Shown here: positions 21,450 to 31,251 of the stretch, in pieces | Layout of the letters: each line of letters begins with the position of its first letter | Numbering within the stretch: the first letter of the stretch is position 1 | Virus record (IMG/VR): IMGVR_UViG_3300026510_000004 | Location: 1 to 42,544 of that record | Strand: one strand, 5' to 3' | DNA length: 42,544 nt | Origin: a virus | The notes under the pieces: generated by a model | What the model saw: only the letters and a program-made list of their open reading frames with translations | Databases searched by the model: none | Told to the model about the DNA's origin: nothing | Made by a program: the position numbers and the translations under genes

Positions 21450-24400
21450 TTATACCGTGTCAATGTCGCCCCGCATTTCTATGCAGAACGTAAAATCAGG
21501 ATCAGTCTCAGGGCCTTGCGCAATAGATTGAATTAACCATGGCGGCGCGCCAGCGCCATACGTGTTAAACCGCAACACATTACCTGCACTCCAACCTGCA
21601 CCCCAACCATCTAGCGGTATTGTGAAATACGGTTGAGCAGTATTAGGGTTGATGGGGGCAATATTACCAGTTATTGTGACCGAGGTTAATATTTGTCCTA
21701 CATGTTCGCCAATCACATGAACCAGTGCCGCGCTGCTGAATAAAATCTGCCAACGCTCCTCAATGCAACTTGCGTTATCAACAACAATCGGATATTGACT
21801 ATTATTGTATTGTGCAGAAACATCATCACCAATCAATACATCAGACCATAGCCCAGACCATGTTTGTTGATCAAACGGGATTGACGTTCTGGCAAACAAG
21901 TTACCAAAAATCAGCGCATTTGATACCAATGTATCAGCAAGCGGAAAATCATGTGTTAGCGGTTGAGAGAGTGTTAGTGTGCCTGTGATTTGCACATCGA
22001 CCAACATCGCCATATCTTCGATACGGTCAGTGATTGTTAGTGGTTGAGAGATACCTGTTAAGTCGCCCCACAGGATTGTTCCTAGATCCATATCCGCAGT
22101 ATAGGTTGACGCTAAAATTTCCTGACCCGCACTATCTCTAACACTTAATTTAGAAATACGAACCCGCCCGAGATTGGTAGTGGTAGCTTGAGTGTAGGTT
22201 CCAGTTGTAACCTGATCGTTCAATACTACAACAACGTCACCGTCTGCAAAAACAGGAATGCGACCATCTTGTGGTAATCGAACAGGGTTTAGACCTAGTA
22301 TACTTGAATCGAGTGGTAAAAATGTCTGACTAACTGCGTTATATAAAATGGTGTCAGCAAAAACATGAGCCGGTTTAAATATATTACCGTCAACAACCGC
22401 GAGTGGGTTGTACCAGCTTTTGGATTCATTGCCAGCCGCAACCACCCAATCACCGAAGTTGATTGAGATGACACCAGTTTCATAGTTGATCCAACCTTCC
22501 ATTCCCGCACCGAGTATATAACCTGTCGCATCGGCACTAATGCTAATTAGTGTGCCATCAGTTTGATTAGCTCGAACCTGCAACGACTGAACTTTAACCG
22601 GCGCACTAGGCACTCTAAACACAGCGTTAGAAACAGGTTCTTTACCTGCTTCGGTTGCTAACGACTGCAAAGTGAACGTGTTGGCAACGTTTGTTTGCCA
22701 TGATGATATTGAAACAATGCCGGTTGTGTAATCGATTGTGCCGCCGAATGTACCCGCACCTGTTGCGGGGTCAATGTTGTAAAAAACAGAACCTGACCTA
22801 TCAACAAACACATCACCACCCAACGTAAATCGTACAGAACCAGGTACGATTGTTTCATCGAACCCGTCTGTCAACTCAACATCAACATTAGACAGCGTTA
22901 CAACATCTTGTCGCGTTGATGTAGAATCTGTTTTGCGGTAATGAACAGTAACAACACCTGATCCATCTTGCGGAAATGGCGCTATAGCATCTGTATTAGC
23001 ATAGCCCGTATGAACGGTCGAATATGTAGCCTTCGGCTCTGCCCTGAACGCACCCGCATAAGTTGTATTGGCAGGGGTTTCACCCGTTTTTTTCTTAGAG
23101 TATGTTGGTGTTATCAAAGTAACAATGCTGTCGGGTGCGAACGTTATAATACCTGTCACAAGATTCACGTTTGAGCTTAGCACTGTCGATCCATCTGGTT
23201 TTTTCAGCAAACCAGCACCGTTGTCGCGTGCGGTCACAATACCATTAATACTTTGTCGTGATATTTCGGCTTCGGCTTTATAGGTTAATGAGTTAGGTGT
23301 CACGTTCCATTGCATTTGAATACTGTTCGCAACAATGTTTGTGTCCTGCAAATCCAACGTTAGAAGTGCGCCAGATTTAACCGGTGCGTTAAATGTTTTA
23401 CTTAGCGGTACACCCGTATCATAGTCCATTGTGAATTGCGTACCACCCAGCGGTAGTGTTGTTGGTGTAAACTCAACCTCACCTGTACCATGCTTAACCG
23501 TGCCGGTAGCATCGCCAGTTATAATACCTTGTGTGTCTGCTGAAGCTGTTCTGGCCGAACCGTCATTCCAAGTGATAACCAGAGTGTTAGGTGCGACACC
23601 TGTGTTTGTCAACGTATGTTTAACGGCAAAAGGTTTGGTTGTCAGGTTTGATCGGTTATAATAGCGCGCAGACTTTGCGAAGCTGAATAAAATCGCACTG
23701 TTCGCATCTGGTAGTGCTGAGAAGGTGACTGAGATTGTACCTGTTGCATAGCTGATTGTACCTGACCCAATACCTGATTCCTGACCCAATAGACCACCAG
23801 TGCCGTTATCATATAGCGTGTACCACTCACCCAATGCGCGATAACTGACACGGACAGAACCGGGCAGTGGAGCTTGCGGTAGCGTATTAACCCATACAAA
23901 ACCGCGATTAGCACCGGTCACAAAAATCTGTGAAGTATCTGCAATTTTTACGGGCGCAACAGCGGGTCTGAACGAGACCGTTTTGTTACCACCGTAACTA
24001 GGTGATGACGCGCTGAAAGAAATACTACCTTCCATGTAATCGGTTGTACCGATAACTGTCGCACCGATCTTCAAGTTACCACCATCGTCAACAATACTCC
24101 CGCCGACGACAGGTATATTCAATGTACCCGGCAGGTATGGCGAACCAATATAAAACGATGTGTTTGCACTGAATATTGTGCCGATAACAATAGATGCCAA
24201 AGCTTGCGCACTATCATAAAGCGGATATGATTCACCGGCCATGTTCGCATCTATTATTGCCAACTCTTGTAACGAGCTTGGTATCACTTGCGAATAAACC
24301 GAATCAACTTTTACAGTCAAATCAGTGTTACTTGCAGCTAAAGCTAGTGGTCGAGCCGAATAATATTTGGCGGCATTGGCAACGACTGTATTTTTAATGA

Positions 24401-25040
24401 CCGCTGTCGATATAGTTGTGTCGAATCGACTAATTTGAGAGCCAACAAAATCATAACCGAGTTTTTCTGAAATCTCTAAGTTTATAATGCGTCGCTTAAA
24501 CACACCGCTCACATCAGTAAACTCTTGAATAGATTCAGTGATAGTGACAATCTTCACATACTGCGTTTCGCTGTCACTATATTGCGTTAAATAGAGGACA
24601 TCGCCAACGCCTGGTATTGGTGAATTGACCCCTTGAAAAATTGTAATCAGCTTACTATCTTTCCACTGTGTCGCCCACAAGAAGCCAGCATAGTTCGCAC
24701 CCTTAGCGCGGTAATTTTCAACCCGTGTTTGCGCGGCAGGGCGACGATCAAACCAGTCTTGCGTACTAAATAAATTAATACCAATCTTCTCATCTTTCGG
24801 AAGACGACTGATAATCATATGACTACCGAAGTATTTGTCTTGGGTTTGCGTTTGAATCGCAGGGAACACTTTACGCATGTGAACTGCACCATAAGTGCGA
24901 TCCAGTGTGCTAATGTCTTCAAAGATATTATTGCTCAATCCATCAACAATCACATTACCCGTAATCGCACCCCCACCTTGCGGTGTGTCATCCATCGTGT
25001 CTGATTCAAAGATTTTAATATCTTGCGTTTGAATTGGCAT
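21450..25040 (-). CDS. Large tail protein with repeated beta domains
   Basis: 1,196 residues, no catalytic motif recognised. From residue about 350 on, a short motif recurs: ISYATGTISV, VKHGTGEVEF, VNLVTGIITF, IDYTTGIVSI and INYETGVISI. This suggests a string of similar beta-sandwich units. The N-terminal about 200 residues are distinct (for example GGGAITGNVIVDGLSNNIF). It lies between the small tail gene after the tape measure and the host-binding genes, so it is probably a central fibre or baseplate component. Confidence 0.6.
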   Translation of the reverse strand: MPIQTQDIKIFESDTMDDTPQGGGAITGNVIVDGLSNNIFEDISTLDRTYGAVHMRKVFPAIQTQTQDKYFGSHMIISRLPKDEKIGINLFSTQDWFDRRPAAQTRVENYRAKGANYAGFLWATQWKDSKLITIFQGVNSPIPGVGDVLYLTQYSDSETQYVKIVTITESIQEFTDVSGVFKRRIINLEISEKLGYDFVGSQISRFDTTISTAVIKNTVVANAAKYYSARPLALAASNTDLTVKVDSVYSQVIPSSLQELAIIDANMAGESYPLYDSAQALASIVIGTIFSANTSFYIGSPYLPGTLNIPVVGGSIVDDGGNLKIGATVIGTTDYMEGSISFSASSPSYGGNKTVSFRPAVAPVKIADTSQIFVTGANRGFVWVNTLPQAPLPGSVRVSYRALGEWYTLYDNGTGGLLGQESGIGSGTISYATGTISVTFSALPDANSAILFSFAKSARYYNRSNLTTKPFAVKHTLTNTGVAPNTLVITWNDGSARTASADTQGIITGDATGTVKHGTGEVEFTPTTLPLGGTQFTMDYDTGVPLSKTFNAPVKSGALLTLDLQDTNIVANSIQMQWNVTPNSLTYKAEAEISRQSINGIVTARDNGAGLLKKPDGSTVLSSNVNLVTGIITFAPDSIVTLITPTYSKKKTGETPANTTYAGAFRAEPKATYSTVHTGYANTDAIAPFPQDGSGVVTVHYRKTDSTSTRQDVVTLSNVDVELTDGFDETIVPGSVRFTLGGDVFVDRSGSVFYNIDPATGAGTFGGTIDYTTGIVSISSWQTNVANTFTLQSLATEAGKEPVSNAVFRVPSAPVKVQSLQVRANQTDGTLISISADATGYILGAGMEGWINYETGVISINFGDWVVAAGNESKSWYNPLAVVDGNIFKPAHVFADTILYNAVSQTFLPLDSSILGLNPVRLPQDGRIPVFADGDVVVVLNDQVTTGTYTQATTTNLGRVRISKLSVRDSAGQEILASTYTADMDLGTILWGDLTGISQPLTITDRIEDMAMLVDVQITGTLTLSQPLTHDFPLADTLVSNALIFGNLFARTSIPFDQQTWSGLWSDVLIGDDVSAQYNNSQYPIVVDNASCIEERWQILFSSAALVHVIGEHVGQILTSVTITGNIAPINPNTAQPYFTIPLDGWGAGWSAGNVLRFNTYGAGAPPWLIQSIAQGPETDPDFTFCIEMRGDIDTV

Positions 25041-25045
25041 ACCGG

Positions 25046-25432
25046 TTAAACCTCAATGAATTTTAAAGCAACACTGTAGATGTGTTCTACGGTTGGATCA
25101 CTAATATCGTAAATTTGCTCAGCTTTAACAGGACTAATATTACCACTTCTGCTGAACATTACAGTATATGCAACACCGTGAAAAGTCAATGTCATAGTTG
25201 TATCTGGCACGTTGGCTTTAGCTAACAAGGCATCTAATACTGATTTCGTTATCCAACCACTATTCTGAGCACCAGCGATTGTTATTATTCGACCTTTCGT
25301 TTGCACAGCTTCTTGGACGATGAGTGCCCCTGTTAAAGATCGCTTGACATCCTGAACGACATTTGACCAACCGTATTCGTCACGCCATACCAAGTCTTCT
25401 GGTAGAGTTATTGTATCGAGTGTTATCGCCAT
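25046..25432 (-). CDS. Minor tail protein
   Basis: 128 residues, beginning MAITLDTITLPEDLVWRDE, with a GALIVQEAVQTKGR segment and an ending IYSVALKFIEV. This matches a small protein often encoded just after the tape measure in long-tailed phages. It overlaps the tape-measure stop by one base. Probably a distal-tail or baseplate component. Confidence 0.65.
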   Translation of the reverse strand: MAITLDTITLPEDLVWRDEYGWSNVVQDVKRSLTGALIVQEAVQTKGRIITIAGAQNSGWITKSVLDALLAKANVPDTTMTLTFHGVAYTVMFSRSGNISPVKAEQIYDISDPTVEHIYSVALKFIEV

Positions 25433-28400
25433 TATGCAGCGGCTCCAGATTGTTGTAACGATTCCAACATTCGCATAGTTGCGTCATCCTTAGTAAAGCG
25501 ACCCGTGGCCTGTTGTCCATCAACATTAAAGTTGATGTTGATTGTTTCAACATTCGCACTCTCACCAACAGCACCACCGGTAGCGAATCTCTGCGGCATT
25601 ATACCCTTATTCAAATTATTAAAGAAGTCTTGACCGAAAGATTGCACTGTCGATTTGCGCATTACAAATTCACCAGGTGTTAGCAATGCACGCACAGTGT
25701 CACCTAAACCTGATCCACCAACACTACCGCCAGTTGCAAACTTTCTAATCTTCTCTTTTGTTAAAAGTTTATCTAAAGCTTCCTTATCGGTAGGGATTGC
25801 TATGCCACGCGTCGTCAGGTTGCGAGCAAACACCTCTGAGATACCGGCTTTCTTAGCGTTGACCAGATTGTCACTTCGTTGTTTAGATGTTAACTCGTTG
25901 GTCGCTGTGCTTGATTTATCTGTACCACCGCTACCCATTTCGAACAGCTCGGAACCACCGCTTATGCTGTTACGTTGTTGGAGTAAGCCACGTAGCTTCC
26001 CAAAGAAATCGAAGCCGCGAGTATATGACTTACCAGCACGACCTTGCTGTTTTAATGTTCTGTTAATTTCCGAATTTATAGCCGCAACTTTTGATAAATC
26101 TGATATTGAGCCACCTGACAACGCACGTACAGATGTAACCATACCATTGAGCTGGCGGATCCAAGATTTCATATGAATGATGGATGCCCCAACCTCATAA
26201 CCAGCACCGCTTGTACCGGCCAAACGTGTTTCCACGCGACCCTTGCGCAAGTTATATTGCGCAGCCAGAGCTTTCGCCATTTCGCTTGCTTTTGGTGCAT
26301 TGTTGGCTATCGCTTCTGGTGTGAAAGATTTCTTGGTTTTAGATCTATTTTTCAGGAACGCTGCGAATGGGTCATCATCCTCAACAAGACCACCTGTGGC
26401 ATATTTACGCACACTCGCGACACCGTTATTCATTGCGTGCATTGTTGCTGCTCCGAACTTCTGAACTGCAGACTTGCGCATTATGAACTCACCTGGTGTT
26501 AATAATGCTTTTACAGTATCACCATTGCCGGAACCTGGCACTCGATCTTTGCGTTTAATGAAACCGCCTGTAGCTTTCTTCTGAATACTCTCAGTGACTG
26601 TTGATAGTTTTTCCTCACGAGTAGTCAATGTTATTTGTGTATTTTTTAATTTGGTAAGCCGTCTTTCCAGTGCGTCAAGTTTGCGGACAACCTCGTCATC
26701 ATTGATGGTGATAAGCAACTCACGCCTACCTTTCAACTGTTTGTCAATCTTGGTGATTAGCTTTTCGTAATCGAGTAGCTGATCTGCTGACGATTTAATA
26801 TCAGCCGCACGACGTTCTTGAGCTGTACCTTCACGAGCCAGAATATCTTTTTGCGAACTAGCAACAGCATCGGATGCTCGCGTATAGCTAACCAAAGCCG
26901 CATCAATATTGGCGACGGCGGTTAATTGCGCGACCGAACCATCTTCTGCGGCCTGTTTACGTGCGTTTTCCGTCCTAATGACATCTTCCAACTGACTCAT
27001 CGCTTTCTTATTTAGTGTTACTATTTCCCCAGCCTGAGTCTCTTTGTCAAGTGTTGCAGCTTCATCCAACAGCTTGATAGCGGCATATCGTTCGCTTTGC
27101 GCATCAAGATCCTTTTGATAGTCTGCGCGCTGGTCACCGCGGATTTCTCTTATAAAGTCTGCTGTACGTTTCTCATTATCTGCAATATCATCTTGGATTG
27201 ATTTTATATTTTTAGCAAAATCAGCATATTCTTTGCGCATTTTTGACAGACGCGACTGAAGGGTAGTGACAGCATCGCTATTTATACCCCTGAGTTTATC
27301 ACCAAGTTCGATTTGCAACGCCAGTTGCTTTCTATTATTACCCTCAGCACCTTTTATTTGTGCATTGTAGAAAGACTCCCATCGTGTCTTCTCAGCTTCT
27401 AAAAACCCCAGTGTCTGCGCTTGAACCTTGGCATCTGTGGTGTCGCGCAACTCTTGAAGTGCGGATTGGAAATCCACCTCATTATCCAATCTCGACTGCA
27501 AAGCCAATGCTTGTGCGCTAGACTCTTCTTCGATGGCCGCAATTTGAGCAGAGTTATCCACTTTCAATCGTTCACTCTCAGATTGCATCGAATCAATCAT
27601 TTTGGTAAATGAATCAGTCCTAAGTTCATTTATTGCGCTTTCCGCATCTTTGGTTCTACTAGCGTTTTCAATGATTTGAGTTTGGGTCTTCTGAAGCTCT
27701 GCAATTAAACTTTGATCTCGCGCCAGAATGCGCGCCTTTTCAGCATCATCAATGCCGATTTTATCATCAATATATCTATTATATCTTGCGGTCACACCGT
27801 CAAGCTTAGATTGCAAATCACCCGTGTTGAACACGAAATCAATCGGGTTTGTGAGAATTAGAACCAGCTTCGCGACCGCTGCAACCAGACTTGCAAATAT
27901 AACATCCAACGCAACGAACTCGGAAGCAATAGACGCACCAAGGAATATTAGTAGACCAGGCAAACCAAGTAAACCCGAAGCCAATCGTCCTATAGCACTA
28001 ACGACACCTTTTATTATTTTTGGTACAGCTTCCAATATGCGTGTGAATAAGCCAAGCTTCTTAGTTGCACCCGCATACACGAATGTCGACGCGGCCGAAG
28101 ATGCCAGGGAAGCTTTTTGCGCATTAGCTAGTGCTAATTCGGAAGCAATCAAACGCCCATTAGTAGCTGTAACCTTGGCTTTGATTGCCGCGTTTTCAAC
28201 ATACAATGTGTTCTGGGTCGCAATAGCTTTTGTTCCGGCACTGTGCGCAAGCGCTAGTTCCGCTTCAGAAGCACTCAACACCTTTGATGCTGCGCTGACT
28301 TGTTGTCGGGTGGCGGCTAATCGCACCTCATGCGCCAAAGCACCTTTTGCTGATATTTGAGCACGACCACGGACAATTTCTAGCTGAACCTCAGCTTCCA

Positions 28401-29613
28401 TTTCCTTAAGCACGGCCCGTTGTGCAACAACACCTTTTTGTCGCTTTTTAATAATGTCGTTGGTATCTTGAATCGATGCTTTCTGGCGAACTAGGGCAAG
28501 TTCATTTTCTGCAAGCGTATTGGAAGTAGTAATGGCCGCAGTTTTTGCAGACTCCAAATTCGTTTGCGCTAATTGTATTCTCTGTGCTGCAATCTGACTG
28601 AGCGATCTAGATCTTGCGAGCGCAATTTTCTCAATATTGCTTTTCTCAATATTGGAATTAAGTTGATCTTGTCGAGCAGCAGCACCTTTTTGTGCGGACA
28701 AAGCCACAACATCTGTGATAGTTCTTCGTATGGATTTGGCATAATCCACAACACTGGCAATGAACTTGGCTCCTAAAAATAAACCTGCAACTTTAGTTGC
28801 AACAATTAGCACCCGCGTAAATGCACCAACGTTTTCCGCAAGACCATTTATCACATTGGCGATAGTGGTATTACCACTACTGAACGTAGACAACAATAAT
28901 GTCCATTCTGTACGCACGTTCTGAAATGCTCGACCAATGGTGAGTGGTAGTTTAGCATTCTCGGCTGCTAATTTCTCAGACTGACTTAATAGTGCAGCTG
29001 TGACACGCTGTGCTGTGAGTTCTCCGGCTTTCGCCATTTCGCGTAATTTACCAATCGGTACGTCCAAACCTGCGGCAAGAGCAAGACCAATACGACCGCC
29101 GTTTTCCATGATCGCATTAAATTCTTCACCACGGAGCACACCCGAAGCCATGGCTTGTGAAAATTGTCGAACAACAGATGCGGATTCTTGCGCAGAAGCA
29201 CCTGAAATCCTTAAACCCTGTGATAGTGCTCTGGTGACACCCAAAGTCGTCTGCATCGTACCACCAGACGCTTGGATTGCACGATTCATTCGGGTAAATA
29301 AGATGATGTTTGAATCTAGTGCCGAGCCTGACTCTTTAGATATTTTAACCAGTTCTGCTTGCGCGGTATTGAAATCTTCAGTGCCATCTGTCATCAGACG
29401 GAGCTTGGCTTCCAATTCAACTGCGGCATCTGAGGCGCGAACTAATCCTTTTGCAAGCTGAATACCAATATTAATGCCGACGAAACCCAACAGTGTTGTT
29501 TGAACACGCTTTAAAGTCCTGTCAAACGCGTTCATCTTGGCTTGCGCCGAACGGAAACCTCTAGTGGTATTGTCAACCGCTTCTATTACTATCCGTTCTT
29601 TCAAATTAGCCAT
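25432..29613 (-). CDS. Tail tape measure protein
   Basis: 1,393 residues, long and mostly helical. The N-terminal region fits the lambda gpH-type tape-measure domain (ELEAKLRLMTDGTEDF, SGASAQESASVVRQFSQAMASG, RGEEFNAIMENG). Long Ala/Gln/Glu-rich coiled coils follow, with a hydrophobic segment around residues 555-605. Near the C-end a tape-measure motif occurs twice: GDTVKALLTPGEFIMRKSAV and GDTVRALLTPGEFVMRKSTV. It sets tail length, suggesting a tail near 200 nm by the usual 0.15 nm per residue. It follows the gpG/gpGT-like genes, as in lambda. Confidence 0.92.
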   Translation of the reverse strand: MANLKERIVIEAVDNTTRGFRSAQAKMNAFDRTLKRVQTTLLGFVGINIGIQLAKGLVRASDAAVELEAKLRLMTDGTEDFNTAQAELVKISKESGSALDSNIILFTRMNRAIQASGGTMQTTLGVTRALSQGLRISGASAQESASVVRQFSQAMASGVLRGEEFNAIMENGGRIGLALAAGLDVPIGKLREMAKAGELTAQRVTAALLSQSEKLAAENAKLPLTIGRAFQNVRTEWTLLLSTFSSGNTTIANVINGLAENVGAFTRVLIVATKVAGLFLGAKFIASVVDYAKSIRRTITDVVALSAQKGAAARQDQLNSNIEKSNIEKIALARSRSLSQIAAQRIQLAQTNLESAKTAAITTSNTLAENELALVRQKASIQDTNDIIKKRQKGVVAQRAVLKEMEAEVQLEIVRGRAQISAKGALAHEVRLAATRQQVSAASKVLSASEAELALAHSAGTKAIATQNTLYVENAAIKAKVTATNGRLIASELALANAQKASLASSAASTFVYAGATKKLGLFTRILEAVPKIIKGVVSAIGRLASGLLGLPGLLIFLGASIASEFVALDVIFASLVAAVAKLVLILTNPIDFVFNTGDLQSKLDGVTARYNRYIDDKIGIDDAEKARILARDQSLIAELQKTQTQIIENASRTKDAESAINELRTDSFTKMIDSMQSESERLKVDNSAQIAAIEEESSAQALALQSRLDNEVDFQSALQELRDTTDAKVQAQTLGFLEAEKTRWESFYNAQIKGAEGNNRKQLALQIELGDKLRGINSDAVTTLQSRLSKMRKEYADFAKNIKSIQDDIADNEKRTADFIREIRGDQRADYQKDLDAQSERYAAIKLLDEAATLDKETQAGEIVTLNKKAMSQLEDVIRTENARKQAAEDGSVAQLTAVANIDAALVSYTRASDAVASSQKDILAREGTAQERRAADIKSSADQLLDYEKLITKIDKQLKGRRELLITINDDEVVRKLDALERRLTKLKNTQITLTTREEKLSTVTESIQKKATGGFIKRKDRVPGSGNGDTVKALLTPGEFIMRKSAVQKFGAATMHAMNNGVASVRKYATGGLVEDDDPFAAFLKNRSKTKKSFTPEAIANNAPKASEMAKALAAQYNLRKGRVETRLAGTSGAGYEVGASIIHMKSWIRQLNGMVTSVRALSGGSISDLSKVAAINSEINRTLKQQGRAGKSYTRGFDFFGKLRGLLQQRNSISGGSELFEMGSGGTDKSSTATNELTSKQRSDNLVNAKKAGISEVFARNLTTRGIAIPTDKEALDKLLTKEKIRKFATGGSVGGSGLGDTVRALLTPGEFVMRKSTVQSFGQDFFNNLNKGIMPQRFATGGAVGESANVETININFNVDGQQATGRFTKDDATMRMLESLQQSGAAA

Positions 29614-29625
29614 TGATACACCCTT

Positions 29626-29765
29626 CTAGTCTTCAGATTGCGACATAACAAAGTCTAACGCATGTTGATAAAATGTCCAATCATAATCTAATATGTTCGA
29701 ATGACCTCTTTCGACTAATGCGGAGATTGTGGTGTCTAGTCGCTGTAAGAACTCTTTTCCGTTGG
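29626..29765 (-). CDS. gpT-like extension reached by -1 frameshift
   Basis: The -1 frame relative to the gpG-like gene stays open after the slippery site and reads GKEFLQRLDTTISALVERG, then NILDYDWTFYQHALDFV, ending at TAG 29626-29628, 12 bases before the tape-measure start. The LDYDWTFY pattern and position match the T extension of gpGT in lambda-like phages. It has no start of its own. The fused product would be a tape-measure chaperone made at low level. Confidence 0.75.
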
Positions 29766-30122
29766 GATGGTTTCCGTTGGGATGGTTTCCACTTGGAACA
29801 TTGTCTGCGCCATGTTTGACGCTATCATTAAAAAAGTTGAGTTTAACTCTTTCATAGCTTCTACTAACTTCTCGATGTCGCTTCCTGTCAGATCTTCCAA
29901 AGTGTAGTTGTCACCTGATTTGTTTTTAACCACCATAAACTCGGAGAAAATATCAATAATATCGTCGAATCGTTCTCCCAGTAGTGCGCTAATGTTCAAC
30001 TCTTCCCCGTCTTTAGGTACAAGTAGATCGTAAAAATTGCTAATCATTTTACGAATACTCCGAAGGCGTAATTCGCTAACCACAACTTTAAAGTCGCTCA
30101 ATTCTACTGTTTTCTGCTTCAT
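29736..30122 (-). CDS. Tail assembly chaperone, gpG-like
   Basis: 128 residues, with the ending TETIPTEKSSYSD from a duplicated 15-bp unit. It sits between the major tail protein and the tape measure, where phages encode the G/GT chaperones. The central segment (ELNISALLGERFDDIIDIF) is a typical small helical fold. Just before its stop, GGAAAAG (29754-29760) allows -1 slippage into the gpT-like frame. Confidence 0.78.
   Translation of the reverse strand: MKQKTVELSDFKVVVSELRLRSIRKMISNFYDLLVPKDGEELNISALLGERFDDIIDIFSEFMVVKNKSGDNYTLEDLTGSDIEKLVEAMKELNSTFLMIASNMAQTMFQVETIPTETIPTEKSSYSD
29754..29760 (-). promoter_or_regulatory. Slippery heptamer GGAAAAG for -1 frameshift
   Basis: Read in the gpG frame as G GAA AAG, the A-site Lys codon can re-pair perfectly with AAA after a one-base slip. 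It is one base different from lambda's GGGAAAG. It lies 5 codons before the gpG stop. Confidence 0.6.
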
Positions 30123-30149
30123 AATAAATTCCTCTTGGTTTATGAATAA

Positions 30150-30173
30150 TAAAGGGAGCCGAAACTCCCTTTA
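30150..30173 (-). terminator. Terminator after the major tail protein gene
   Basis: TAAAGGGAG (30150-30158) pairs perfectly with CTCCCTTTA (30165-30173) around a 6-nt loop. On the minus strand it is followed by TTATT. It would reduce transcription of the downstream tail genes relative to the major tail protein. Confidence 0.7.
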
Positions 30174-30190
30174 TCAAGTTTAACTATTGC

Positions 30191-30940
30191 TTATGTGTAT
30201 GCAATATCTGTTTCGATTTCATAACCTGAAACCTTACCGGTTGGTGTGTTCAGTGTACCATTCAACTCAATAGTGGCGAAATCAGATGATAAGAAATCAA
30301 CACCGGTTTGTGGTGCAAGAACCGCTTCAAACACATTCACAGTAACTTTAGATTGATCTGCAAAGTTTTCACCATCCATCAACAGTGCAACCTTGATTGA
30401 AGCGTTCGTACCACCTTGCACTTTGTTCGATGCAATGGTTGCGTGTGTAAAGTCAATATGCAACACATCACCTTCGGTGATTGATCCACCAGCTAGCACT
30501 TCGATCAAACCCATCTCAGCATTGCTGATCGCATAATCTGTGCCGAGCACGTATGTTGTGGCATCTGTGACATCTTTTACAACGACAGCACTAATACTAC
30601 GGATGCTAGTTTTAATCATCTTGCCGATATGAGCAGTATGCGCTTCACCAGTAATAGAAGCTCCGGCAACAGCGCCATCTGCAACATTTCCGAGGAAAGC
30701 TAATGCCAGATTATCTTTATCCAAATCATCCAACGTAATTGCGATTTCAGCCGGGGTTTTAATTGCGACCGAATCTAAAACTTGACCCAAAGAACCGCGC
30801 AATTTGGAAATGCGCTCTTTGATTTCTGAGTTTTCTTTGATTTCCATTTTGGTAGCATTACCAAAACGCAACCAACCTTGAGAAACACCACCCACAGTGC
30901 GCTCATAAAATACTGTACCTGAACCAATAAAACCAGCCAT
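30191..30940 (-). CDS. Major tail tube protein
   Basis: 249 residues, mainly beta-type sequence: GSGTVFYERTVGG, GNATKMEIKENSEI and a C-terminal region with ATIELNGTLNTP. Size, fold pattern and position, upstream of the chaperone and tape-measure genes and followed by a terminator, fit a tail tube protein. It would be the most abundant tail protein. Assignment is mostly by context. Confidence 0.75.
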   Translation of the reverse strand: MAGFIGSGTVFYERTVGGVSQGWLRFGNATKMEIKENSEIKERISKLRGSLGQVLDSVAIKTPAEIAITLDDLDKDNLALAFLGNVADGAVAGASITGEAHTAHIGKMIKTSIRSISAVVVKDVTDATTYVLGTDYAISNAEMGLIEVLAGGSITEGDVLHIDFTHATIASNKVQGGTNASIKVALLMDGENFADQSKVTVNVFEAVLAPQTGVDFLSSDFATIELNGTLNTPTGKVSGYEIETDIAYT

Positions 30941-30993
30941 AATAATCTACTCCTACAATTTATAAATACGGATTAAGCATCTTGCTATATTTT

Positions 30994-31251
30994 TTATGCG
31001 CGTTCTCTTTTGCGCTCATGTTCAATTTTGATGCTTTTATCCGCATCAATGGCTAAGCGTACACGGTCGCCACGATCATTATTAATATCATTAATACAAA
31101 CAACCGCACCATCGATAACCATGGTAGAACCTTTCTGCAACTCTACTGCAAGCTTCACTGTATTGCAACGCTTATTTACTGACAATAATGTGATTTTAGA
31201 TTCCGCAATCTTCACCCAACAACTTCGGGTAAGCTGAGTGAACATAGACAT
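30994..31251 (-). CDS. CsrA-like protein, apparently duplicated
   Basis: 85 residues. The C-terminal half aligns with CsrA/RsmA: GSTMVIDGAVVCINDI, then GDRVRLAIDADKSIKI, close to the Bacillus CsrA segment GDQVKLGIDAPKHIDI. The N-terminal half repeats the same strand pattern (ITLLSVNKRCNTVKLAVEL). The protein may therefore be a single-chain version of the CsrA dimer. The key RNA-binding Arg of CsrA (HRE) appears shifted or replaced (IEHERK). CsrA binds GGA in mRNA leaders and blocks translation. Its ATG overlaps the upstream stop. It lies inside the tail operon, so a structural role is not excluded. Confidence 0.6.
   Translation of the reverse strand: MSMFTQLTRSCWVKIAESKITLLSVNKRCNTVKLAVELQKGSTMVIDGAVVCINDINNDRGDRVRLAIDADKSIKIEHERKRERA

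Noticed and set aside
25655-26176. 173-codon plus-strand ORF
   Set aside because: Also opposite the tape measure, whose duplicated TPGEF motif region it covers; codon use looks like a shadow.
27728-28360. 210-codon plus-strand ORF opposite the tape measure
   Set aside because: It mirrors an Ala-rich coding region, has no ribosome site and no natural-looking protein; the tape measure on the other strand is certain.
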